From: Pelagibius sp036570545
Lineage (GTDB): Bacteria; Pseudomonadota; Alphaproteobacteria; Kiloniellales; Kiloniellaceae
Length of the DNA stretch: 5,255 nt
Assembly (NCBI GenBank): GCA_036570545.1
Contig: DATCXZ010000045.1
Coordinates: 1 to 5,255 of the forward strand
Reading direction: 5' to 3'
A program made the position numbers and the translations under genes. Position 1 is the first letter of the stretch. Every line of letters begins with the position of its first letter. Below the pieces are notes generated by a model. It made no database searches, was not told the origin of the DNA, and worked only from the letters and a program-made list of their open reading frames with translations. This document shows, in pieces, positions 1 to 5,255 of the stretch.

Positions 1-226
1 CCGCGAGGTGCAGGCCGATGACGCCCTGCGTCGCGCGCTGCACCGGCGCCAGTGGTCGGCCGACCTCAACATCCACCTGGCCGGTTTCGTCGCCGCGATG
101 AAGGCGGGCCGGCTGCTCGCCGCCGGCGCGATCTTCGCCCGCCACCCGGCCTTGACGCCCTTCCTGGCCTTCTACGGGCTGCAGAGCCTGCGCAAGCGGT
201 TGCCGGGAGGCGAGCGCTTTGTCTAG
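1..226 (+). CDS. C-terminal fragment, probable glycosyltransferase (5' end outside window)
   Basis: Only the last 74 or so codons are present; the frame is open from base 2 and ends at TAG 224-226. The GTG at base 8 is merely the first start-like codon and has no visible ribosome binding site, so the gene must begin to the left of the window. The visible tail is basic and helical, with an amphipathic stretch followed by a hydrophobic/aromatic segment (ALTPFLAFYGLQSLRKRL) that could sit on the membrane surface. No catalytic motif is in view. Tails of this kind are common at the end of family 2 glycosyltransferases from polysaccharide clusters, and the next three genes are glycosyltransferases, so that is the best guess. 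It rests mostly on context. The last 8 nt overlap the next gene, which points to translational coupling in one operon. Confidence 0.5.
   Translation, partial: REVQADDALRRALHRRQWSADLNIHLAGFVAAMKAGRLLAAGAIFARHPALTPFLAFYGLQSLRKRLPGGERFV
205..210 (+). promoter_or_regulatory. Ribosome binding site GGGAGG for the TTG-started GT4 gene
   Basis: GGGAGG lies 8 nt upstream of the TTG at 219, which is ideal Shine-Dalgarno spacing. It sits inside the coding end of the preceding gene. It decides the start: no ATG or GTG lies near 219 in this frame, and the family's N-terminal beta strand (LRILFATGHG) begins about six residues after the TTG. Confidence 0.75.
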
Positions 227-1349
227 CGGCAAGCCCCTCAGGATTCTCTTCGCCACCGGCCATGGCTATCTGCCGCAGCGGGTCGGCGGTTCCGAGACCA
301 GCAGCCACGAGCTGATCCTGGCGCTGCAGGAGCAGGGCCACCACTGCGCGGTGCTGTCGGCGCTGCAGGGCAACGGCTGGCTCGCGTTCCGCAACCGGGT
401 CGCGATGAAGCTGACGCGCCGCCCGCTGATCGCCGACCGGCGGCCCGGCTACCGCGTGCAGCGCGCCTGGTTCCCGGACCGTCAAGCGGAGGAGGCGCTG
501 AAGCGCGAGCAGCCGGACGTGGCGCTGGTGCAGGCGGGCGCGCCGCTGCGCATGGCAAAGGCGCTGCGCGCGGCGGGCGCGCGGACGGTGGTCTATCTGC
601 GCGACGTCGAGTTTCACGAGCTGGGGGCCGATCCGGCCGAGCTGCCGGGGCTGCGCTACATCGCCAACTCCCGCTTTGTGGCGGAGAAGTTCCGCGCTGC
701 CTACGGCCCGGAGCCCGAGGTCCTCCGCCCGCTGTTTCGCGCCGAGCGCTACCGCACGCCGCGCGAGCCGCGGGAGGTCACCTTCGTCAATCCGCATCCG
801 GTCAAGGGCGTCGATCTCGCCTTCGAGATCGTCGGGCTCTGTCCGGAGATCCCGTTCTGCTTCGTCGAGGGCTGGCCGATGAACGCCGAGGAGAGGGCGG
901 CGCTGCACGCGCGCGTGGCGGCCCATTCCAACCTGCGCCTGCAGCAGCGCACCCACGACATGCGCGAGGTCTATCGGCGCACCCATACCCTGCTGGTGCC
1001 CAGCCAATGGGAGGAAGCCTGGGGGCGCGTCGCCACCGAGGCGCAGTTCAGCGGCATTCCCGTGCTGGCGAGCGATCGCGGCGGACTGCCGGAAGCCGTC
1101 GGGCCCGGTGGCCGCGTGCTGCCGCACGACGCGCCGGCTGCGGTGTGGGCGGCGGCACTGCGGGAATACTGGACCCAGCCGACTGTCTATCTGGAAGCAT
1201 CCGAGGCGGCGCTCGCTCATGCCGAGCGCCCGGAGATCGACCCTGCCCGGCAGGTCGCGGCGCTGGCGGCCATCCTCGCCGGCAGCCTGCAGGGCAAGCC
1301 GCCGGTCGGCCGCCGCCCGGTGGAACAGGGAGAACTGGTTTCGGCATGA
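219..1349 (+). CDS. Family 4 glycosyltransferase (GT-B fold)
   Basis: A 376-residue cytoplasmic enzyme expected to move a sugar from a nucleotide donor to a growing, probably lipid-linked glycan with retention of configuration. The N-terminal Rossmann domain opens with LRILFATGHGYLPQRVGGSE (residues 7-26), where the glycine-rich GGSE (23-26) is the usual acceptor/phosphate loop. The C-terminal donor domain starts near residue 187 (VTFVNPHPVKGVDLA). It carries the E-X7-E motif as E266 and E274 within EEAWGRVATEA, followed by GIPVLASDRGGLPEAVG (279-295), as is typical of GT4 enzymes. Length is normal for the family. It begins at TTG 219 with a strong binding site, overlaps the preceding gene by 8 nt, and overlaps the next by 4 nt (ATGA). 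Donor and acceptor sugars cannot be read from the sequence. The family call is firm; the role in surface polysaccharide assembly is inferred from neighbours. Confidence 0.92.
   Translation: MSSGKPLRILFATGHGYLPQRVGGSETSSHELILALQEQGHHCAVLSALQGNGWLAFRNRVAMKLTRRPLIADRRPGYRVQRAWFPDRQAEEALKREQPDVALVQAGAPLRMAKALRAAGARTVVYLRDVEFHELGADPAELPGLRYIANSRFVAEKFRAAYGPEPEVLRPLFRAERYRTPREPREVTFVNPHPVKGVDLAFEIVGLCPEIPFCFVEGWPMNAEERAALHARVAAHSNLRLQQRTHDMREVYRRTHTLLVPSQWEEAWGRVATEAQFSGIPVLASDRGGLPEAVGPGGRVLPHDAPAAVWAAALREYWTQPTVYLEASEAALAHAERPEIDPARQVAALAAILAGSLQGKPPVGRRPVEQGELVSA
1327..1332 (+). promoter_or_regulatory. Likely ribosome binding site AGGGAG for the GT8 gene
   Basis: AGGGAG lies 13 nt before the ATG at 1346, inside the 3' end of the GT4 gene. 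The spacing is somewhat long, so re-initiation at the ATGA overlap probably also contributes. The open frame runs much further upstream, but the GT8 fold starts right after this ATG. Confidence 0.5.
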
Positions 1350-2314
1350 CGGCGCAGCCCATCAAGCTCATCTTCGGTGTCGACGGCGCCTACAGCCAGC
1401 ATCTGGCGGTGACCCTGGTCTCCCTGCTGGAGAACAACCCGGGCAACCGCTTCGACATCCTGGTCGTCACGCTGAACATGGCGGAGGACGACCGTGACAG
1501 GATCCTTGCCCTGGCGGCGCGCTTCGGCAACGTGATGCTGCGCTTCCAGCCCTTCGACATCGAGCGCTACAGTCATTTCCGCACCGACGGACACATTTCG
1601 CACGCGTCCTACCTGCGCATCTTCATTCCGGAGATCCTGCCCGACAGCGTGGAGAAGGTTCTCTACCTCGACTGCGACATCGTGGTGCGCAACGACATCG
1701 CTGCGCTGTGGAATCTTTCCCTGGGCGACAAGGTGCTGGGCGCGGCGCGCAACCTTTTCTTCGTGCGGCACGACGACCTCGATCTGCCGGCGGGCGCCGA
1801 CTACTTCAATGCCGGCGTGCTGCTGATGAACCTGAAGCGCTGGCGCGAGGCGGACGGCACGGCGCGCCTCATCCGCTTCATCGAGGCGCATCACGACCAC
1901 CTCTGGGCGCACGATCAGGACGCCCTCAACGCCGTGTTCTGCGGCGAGTTCCTGGAGCTGGCGCCGCGCTGGAACTTCCAGACCTCGATGCTGTGGAGCG
2001 AGCCGGACGGGCTGGGGCTCAGCTACTGGGAGTTCCGCCGCCTGCTGGCGGACCCCGCCATCGTGCACTACACCTCGCCCTCGAAGCCCTGGCACTTCAG
2101 TAACACGCATCCCTACAAGAGCACCTACTACCACTACCTTGCGAAGACCCCTTACAACAGCTTCGCGCCGCAGGACATCTCCCTGGCCAGCCTGGCGCGA
2201 CGCATTGCCACGGCCCCCCAGGCCGTGTTCCGGGACCATCTGCCGGACGCCTACTACCCGACGCGGCGGCTGTTCCGCCAGATCAAGGGCGCCGGCCCGC
2301 GGCTCAAGGTCTAA
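1346..2314 (+). CDS. Family 8 glycosyltransferase (GT-A fold, LgtC/WaaJ-like)
   Basis: A 322-residue retaining glycosyltransferase of the family that includes LgtC (galactosyl) and WaaI/WaaJ lipopolysaccharide enzymes; it should use a UDP-sugar and a divalent metal in the cytoplasm. Visible motifs in order: the donor-binding strand IKLIFGVDGAYSQHLAVTLVSLL (from residue 6), SYLRIFIPEILP (88-99), the metal-binding D-x-D in YLDCDIVV (D109, D111), YFNAGVLLMN (153-162), HDQDALN (189-195; Q191 matches the active-site glutamine of LgtC) and HYTSPSKPW (241-249), the C-terminal metal/diphosphate motif. In that last motif the usual glycine (HxxGxxKPW) is serine 244. The reading frame stays open well upstream of 1346, but only this ATG places the fold's first strand correctly, and it overlaps the GT4 stop as ATGA. 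The tail (about 270-322) is basic, which may help membrane association. The sugar transferred is unknown. Confidence 0.93.
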   Translation: MTAQPIKLIFGVDGAYSQHLAVTLVSLLENNPGNRFDILVVTLNMAEDDRDRILALAARFGNVMLRFQPFDIERYSHFRTDGHISHASYLRIFIPEILPDSVEKVLYLDCDIVVRNDIAALWNLSLGDKVLGAARNLFFVRHDDLDLPAGADYFNAGVLLMNLKRWREADGTARLIRFIEAHHDHLWAHDQDALNAVFCGEFLELAPRWNFQTSMLWSEPDGLGLSYWEFRRLLADPAIVHYTSPSKPWHFSNTHPYKSTYYHYLAKTPYNSFAPQDISLASLARRIATAPQAVFRDHLPDAYYPTRRLFRQIKGAGPRLKV

Positions 2315-2319
2315 CGCCG

Positions 2320-3264
2320 ATGAGCGAGCCGCAGGACGCACCCCTGGTCAGCGTCATCATTCCGACCTTCAATCGCGAGGCCGAGCTGCAGCGGGCGGTC
2401 GAGAGCGTGCTCGCGCAGGACTACCGGCCGCTGGAGATCGTGGTCGTCGACGATGGCTCGACACGGCCGATCCACCTCGAGCTCGCGCCCGCCGACAAGG
2501 CATTGGTCCACTGGGTCCGCCTCAAGCACAACGGCGGCGGCGCGACGGCGCGCAACGCCGGCATCGATGCGGCCAAAGGCGAGATCGTCGCCTTTCTCGA
2601 CTCCGACGATACCTGGGTGCCCGGCAAGCTGAGCCGGCAGCTCGCCGTGTACCGGGCCGACGGCTGCCGGGGCGACACCGTGTACTACTGCCAGCTCGTG
2701 CTCGATCGCGGCCATGAAGAGCTGGTCCTGCCACCGCGAGCGATAGCCGCGGACGAGGCTGTCGGCGACTATCTCTTTCCCTGGCGGGGCAACCTGCTTT
2801 CCACGATCACCCTGCTGATGCGCCGCGACCTGGCGGCGCGCGTCCGCTTCACCGAGGGGCTGCTCATCCACCAGGACGTGGATTTCTGCCTGCGACTGCA
2901 GCAGGCAGGGGCGCGCTTTCGCTTCCAGGCCGAGCCGCTTGCCCGCTGGCATGCCGACGATCGCGCCGACCGCATGAGCCACCGTCCGAAATTCCTGCTG
3001 TCGCTCGACTGGCTGGAGACGACCCACGGGCTCATGCCCTGGGCGACCAGGCGGAAATTTGCGGCCCAACTCGCTGCCAAGGCGCCGGCCTATGTCTGGC
3101 GGGCACCTGGGACGGTGCTGCGCACCCTTCAGCGCTGCTGGCTGGAGCGCTATATCTCGACGCCCTACGCGCTGCGGCTTGTCTCGCAGTTCGTGGTGCC
3201 GCCGGCCTGGAGCGACGCCGCCGCACGGGTCCTGAAGCCGGCGCTGCGTTTCCGTGCTCAGTAG
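2320..3264 (+). CDS. Family 2 glycosyltransferase (GT-A fold)
   Basis: A 314-residue inverting glycosyltransferase. The N-terminal catalytic domain has VSVIIPTFNR (10-19), VVVDDGS (41-47) for nucleotide binding, the N-G-G-G-ATARNAGI stretch (71-82) and the D-x-D of AFLDSDDTW (D94, D96). The acceptor-side HQDVDFCLRL (184-193) holds D186 at the position of the usual ED catalytic-base motif, with glutamine where glutamate often stands. Residues about 215-314 form a basic, partly amphipathic tail with no confident membrane helix. The ATG follows the GT8 stop by 5 nt, with only a weak AAGG (2306-2309) ahead of it, so translation is probably coupled. It is the last visible gene of the + strand operon, and its stop overlaps the stop of the opposing sulfotransferase gene by 7 nt. 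Donor and acceptor are not predictable; a role in building the repeat unit is inferred from context. Confidence 0.92.
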   Translation: MSEPQDAPLVSVIIPTFNREAELQRAVESVLAQDYRPLEIVVVDDGSTRPIHLELAPADKALVHWVRLKHNGGGATARNAGIDAAKGEIVAFLDSDDTWVPGKLSRQLAVYRADGCRGDTVYYCQLVLDRGHEELVLPPRAIAADEAVGDYLFPWRGNLLSTITLLMRRDLAARVRFTEGLLIHQDVDFCLRLQQAGARFRFQAEPLARWHADDRADRMSHRPKFLLSLDWLETTHGLMPWATRRKFAAQLAAKAPAYVWRAPGTVLRTLQRCWLERYISTPYALRLVSQFVVPPAWSDAAARVLKPALRFRAQ

Positions 3265-4088
3265 TGCCGGGTGCCGTAAGTCGCCGGCAGGGTCAGCAGG
3301 TCGATCAGCGCGCGGCGCGGCAGGCCGATCTTGTCGCGCCACTCGTCGCGCACGACGATGTCGCTGCTGGCGGTTCGCCGCATGCGGTTGCCGCCGAGGT
3401 TGTGACGCTCGGCCGCCGCCCAGTCGAGCTGGCTCGGCTCGTAGTCGAGGCCGAGCAGCGGCATGACGCGCTGCAAGGCGGCTTCCGGGTCCTTCACCAG
3501 GGCCTCGTAGCGCAGCGACACGTGGTCGCGCCCGCGCAACAGCCGCAGCGTGCTCAGCGTGGTGCGCCGATAATGGCTGGCCGGCTCCACCACCGCCGTC
3601 TTGCCGCGCTTGATCATCGAGTAGATCTGGCCGTTCGGATTGCGCAGCAGATGAATCGGAACGACCGGCAGCGTGGCGTGGCGCAGCAGCGCGGTCAGCC
3701 GTCTTAGCCGCTTGCTCGAATCCACGATGAGGCGGGCGCCGGTGACCGCGGCGAGGGAGTCGAAGAACAGCGCGTTGTGCGCGGCAAAAACGCCGGGATC
3801 GCTGGAATCGATCTCGATATCCCTGAGGGCGATGCCGGCGCGGCGCTGCACCTCGCCATCGAGCGCGGTCCAGAACGTGCAGTCCCAGATGCTGTCGGCG
3901 CCGCAGGTGCAGGACCCACCGTGGGGCGTCTCCGGCGTCTTGGCCCGGCGTCCGTTGGCATAGTCGGGCAGCGCGAAAAGCTCCCCCGCGGTGACCGCCT
4001 GCGAGTGGGCGTTCAGCAGCAGGTCGAACAGGGTCGAGCCGCAGTGCTGCAGCCCGACGATATAGGCGATGGTGTAGTCGCGTGCCAA
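3258..4088 (-). CDS. Divergent PAPS-dependent sulfotransferase family protein
   Basis: A 276-residue protein with the layout of bacterial sulfotransferases, which move a sulfuryl group from PAPS to a hydroxyl or amine. The 5'-phosphosulfate loop is YIVGLQHCGSTLFDLLLNAH (9-28); the core G-S-T is present, but the basic residue normally found as R/K-x-G-T/S-T is replaced by H15-C16. The 3'-phosphate site is seen in LIVDSSKRLRRL (120-131) and in HLLRNPNGQIYSMIKRG (146-162), with R149 and S157 as the expected ligands. A cysteine motif, C60-x-C62-G-x6-C70-x-F-W, resembles one I recall from a subset of bacterial sulfotransferases. The TTG start is favoured because GGAGGAAGG lies just upstream and the P-loop begins at residue 9, leaving no room for a later start. 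It lies 38 nt after the other sulfotransferase gene. Substrate is unknown; a glycan is likely from context. Confidence 0.85.
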   Translation of the reverse strand: MARDYTIAYIVGLQHCGSTLFDLLLNAHSQAVTAGELFALPDYANGRRAKTPETPHGGSCTCGADSIWDCTFWTALDGEVQRRAGIALRDIEIDSSDPGVFAAHNALFFDSLAAVTGARLIVDSSKRLRRLTALLRHATLPVVPIHLLRNPNGQIYSMIKRGKTAVVEPASHYRRTTLSTLRLLRGRDHVSLRYEALVKDPEAALQRVMPLLGLDYEPSQLDWAAAERHNLGGNRMRRTASSDIVVRDEWRDKIGLPRRALIDLLTLPATYGTRHY

Positions 4089-4092
4089 GAAG

Positions 4093-4101
4093 CCTTCCTC
4101 C
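4093..4101 (-). promoter_or_regulatory. Strong ribosome binding site GGAGGAAGG for the TTG-started sulfotransferase
   Basis: Read on the - strand, GGAGG (4101 to 4097) ends 8 nt before the TTG at 4088. This near-consensus site fixes the TTG as the start of the second sulfotransferase. The first in-frame ATG comes only near residue 158, beyond the cofactor loop. Confidence 0.8.
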
Positions 4102-4126
4102 GTGAGCTGTGGAGTCTGCGGCGACC

Positions 4127-5095
4127 CTATGCTGCGCCGGCGGTCGCTGTTTCAGGCGCCACCCAGCCGGTCAGGTCGCGGTCGAGCATCCGGCTGAGGG
4201 TCTCGACCTCCGGCCGCAGGCGTTGCTTCAGGCGCGCGCGCGTCTCCGGGCGCATCGGCGGGCGCCGGCGTTGCTGCAGGTTCATGTCGTAGAGCCGGCT
4301 GCGCAGGGTCTGGGCGCGCCACTGCAGGCCGTGGGCAAGGCGTCCGGACGGCAGAAGGCGCTCCGGGTTCCACAGGTCGATGGGCGGCTTGATGAGCCAG
4401 CGGTGCAGCGGGACGCTGCGGATGACGCGGGCGCTGTTGACGACGGCGTACTGCGGCTCGTGATCCGGCGACACCCCGAGGAACTCGAGCACCCGGCGAT
4501 AGCTCGCCTGCGGCGCCTTGGCGAAGTCGTCATAGATGACTGTGGCGATGTTCTCGCGGCCGAAGGCGGCGACGAAGCGCTCTATCTGCTCGCTGTAGCG
4601 GACCACCTCGGAGTACAGCAGGCCGGCCGGAAAATGGGCCGCCCGGGGAATCGCCCGGCCATTGCGGCGCAGGGGCTCCGCCTTCAGCGCGCGTTCGAAG
4701 CTGGCGCGGTCCTCGTTGCCGCTGAACAGGAACTGGCCGTGCAGCGAGTAGATCACGTCGATGGGATTGCGCAGCATGACGATGATCTTGGCGTGCGGCG
4801 CAAACGACTTGATCTCCTCGGCGGCGCGCCGCGAGTAGAGGTACCAGACGGTGCCTTCGCCGATCCAGCGGGCCTCCCTGGCGCCGGCGAAGAGGTCGAG
4901 GTACGCATCGAAATCTTCGAGGCGCCAGGTGTGATACAGGTCGCGGCCGAAGAAGAGCGGCTCCTTGGGATCGGAGAAGAAGATCTCGGGATGCTGGCCG
5001 AGATAGCTCGCCATCGCCGTGGTGCCGCACTTGGCGGCGCCGACGAGGAAGAGGTTCGGTGTGGCCCGGCGGCCGTGGCTTGTCGAGACGGTCAT
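4127..5095 (-). CDS. PAPS-dependent sulfotransferase, heparan-sulfate-sulfotransferase-like
   Basis: A 322-residue cytoplasmic enzyme expected to transfer sulfate from PAPS to a sugar. The 5'-phosphosulfate loop is LFLVGAAKCGTTAMASYLGQ (15-34), with the conserved lysine K22. SDPKEPLFF (41-49) matches the K-E-x-x-F-F motif of heparan-sulfate 3-O- and N-sulfotransferases, where the glutamate (here E45) is the catalytic base. GEGTVWYLYS (79-88) matches their GEKSPxY region. The 3'-phosphate site is VMLRNPIDVIYSLHGQF (106-122), with R109 and S117. The C-terminal 100 residues are basic and less conserved. An in-frame GTG at 5116 would add seven residues and overlap the upstream gene as GTGA, but it has no binding site, while ATG 5095 has GGAGGAG, so ATG is preferred. 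It is followed after 38 nt by a second sulfotransferase. Fold and cofactor are clear; the sulfated sugar and position are not. Confidence 0.93.
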   Translation of the reverse strand: MTVSTSHGRRATPNLFLVGAAKCGTTAMASYLGQHPEIFFSDPKEPLFFGRDLYHTWRLEDFDAYLDLFAGAREARWIGEGTVWYLYSRRAAEEIKSFAPHAKIIVMLRNPIDVIYSLHGQFLFSGNEDRASFERALKAEPLRRNGRAIPRAAHFPAGLLYSEVVRYSEQIERFVAAFGRENIATVIYDDFAKAPQASYRRVLEFLGVSPDHEPQYAVVNSARVIRSVPLHRWLIKPPIDLWNPERLLPSGRLAHGLQWRAQTLRSRLYDMNLQQRRRPPMRPETRARLKQRLRPEVETLSRMLDRDLTGWVAPETATAGAA

Positions 5096-5100
5096 GGTTG

Positions 5101-5107
5101 CTCCTCC
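5101..5107 (-). promoter_or_regulatory. Ribosome binding site GGAGGAG deciding the ATG start at 5095
   Basis: On the - strand GGAGGAG ends 5 nt before the ATG at 5095 (7 nt from the GGAGG core). No comparable purine run precedes the alternative GTG at 5116, so the shorter 322-residue protein is favoured. Confidence 0.75.
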
Positions 5108-5112
5108 GGGGC

Positions 5113-5255
5113 TCACGCGAAGCGCGGAAACAGGCGGGCGGCGGCCATCGACAGCTCGCTGCGGGCGGGGTGCCCGAAGGCGACGACAGCCAGGAGCCAG
5201 CCGAGCGCCGCGCCGCCGCCGCCGAGCGCCAGCGCCAGCAGGCTGTGCTCCGGCT
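5113..5255 (-). CDS. C-terminal fragment of a membrane protein, possibly an oligosaccharide flippase or polymerase
   Basis: The - strand frame ending at TGA 5113-5115 is open to the right edge of the window and encodes the last 46 complete residues of a protein that starts outside it. It contains one clear hydrophobic segment of about 22 residues (LLALALGGGGAALGWLLAVV and a few beyond), followed by a short polar tail ending in LFPRFA. A last transmembrane helix followed by a short cytoplasmic-looking tail is what Wzx-type flippases and O-antigen ligase or polymerase proteins show, and such a gene is expected in this locus. The fragment has no family-specific motif, so the function is a guess from context. 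The stop lies 17 nt before the ATG of the sulfotransferase gene, which implies a shared transcript. A GCC-triplet run at 5212-5223 encodes the four glycines. Confidence 0.55.
   Translation of the reverse strand, partial: PEHSLLALALGGGGAALGWLLAVVAFGHPARSELSMAAARLFPRFA

Noticed and set aside
1007..1345. Extension of the GT8 frame upstream to 1007
   Set aside because: The extra 113 residues overlap the C-terminal catalytic part of the GT4 gene and look like Arg/Gly/Ala-rich shadow translation. The GT8 fold begins immediately after ATG 1346.
3265..3289. Inverted repeat TGCCGG / CCGGCA at the convergent junction as a possible terminator
   Set aside because: The stem is only 6 bp with a 13-nt loop, has no T-run on either strand, and lies inside the sulfotransferase coding region. 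Such short GC repeats are expected by chance here.
66..3342. Three long open frames on the - strand (66-1220, 1217-2341, 2311-3342; 343-384 codons each) opposite the glycosyltransferase genes
   Set aside because: Each lies in exact codon register with the sense gene, so an antisense stop needs a sense TTA, CTA or TCA codon, and these are very rare at this GC content. The translations are low-complexity and Arg/Ala-rich with no recognisable motif, whereas the sense proteins have full catalytic motif sets.
4097..4115. CTCC/GGAG pairing that could hide the ribosome binding site of the second sulfotransferase
   Set aside because: The stem is only 4 bp with a 9-nt loop, too weak to claim regulation.
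3264..4292. Open frames on the + strand (3264-3707 and 3777-4292) opposite the sulfotransferase genes
   Set aside because: Both are in codon register with the second sulfotransferase gene, so the lack of stops has the same cause. No ribosome binding site or domain was recognised, and the second frame runs across the intergenic gap into the neighbouring gene.
5206..5235. GCC/CGC triplet-rich run near the right edge as a slippage or phase-variation repeat
   Set aside because: Only four perfect GCC units in a row, and units of three would not shift the frame. It simply encodes glycines in a hydrophobic segment of a GC-rich gene.

Overview
This 5,255-base window comes from a GC-rich genome (about two thirds G+C by eye). 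Third codon positions are strongly G/C, Shine-Dalgarno sequences are clear, genes are tightly packed, and TTG and GTG start codons occur. This fits a high-GC Gram-negative bacterium, most likely a proteobacterium. That placement is inferred from composition and gene content; nothing in the window fixes the taxon.

The window is a surface-polysaccharide biosynthesis locus made of two convergent gene strings. On the + strand, from the left edge: the 3' end of a protein that is probably a glycosyltransferase (1-226), a GT-B fold family 4 glycosyltransferase (219-1349, TTG start), a GT-A fold family 8 glycosyltransferase (1346-2314) and a GT-A fold family 2 glycosyltransferase (2320-3264). These genes overlap by 8 and 4 nt or are 5 nt apart, so they are almost certainly one operon.

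On the - strand, from the right edge inward: the C-terminal end of a membrane protein that could be an oligosaccharide flippase or polymerase (5113-5255), a PAPS-dependent sulfotransferase resembling the heparan-sulfate type (4127-5095), and a second, divergent sulfotransferase (3258-4088, TTG start). The two strings meet tail to tail with their stop codons overlapping by 7 nt.

Working model (inference): the glycosyltransferases assemble a heteropolysaccharide or repeat unit on a lipid carrier in the cytoplasm, the two sulfotransferases sulfate particular sugar hydroxyls or amines using PAPS, and the membrane protein helps export or polymerise the product. The clearest point of interest is two unlike sulfotransferases encoded side by side in a glycan locus, which suggests a sulfated exopolysaccharide, capsule or O-antigen. 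No tRNA, rRNA, CRISPR array, insertion sequence, promoter or convincing terminator was seen. No gene-free stretch exceeds about 40 bases.
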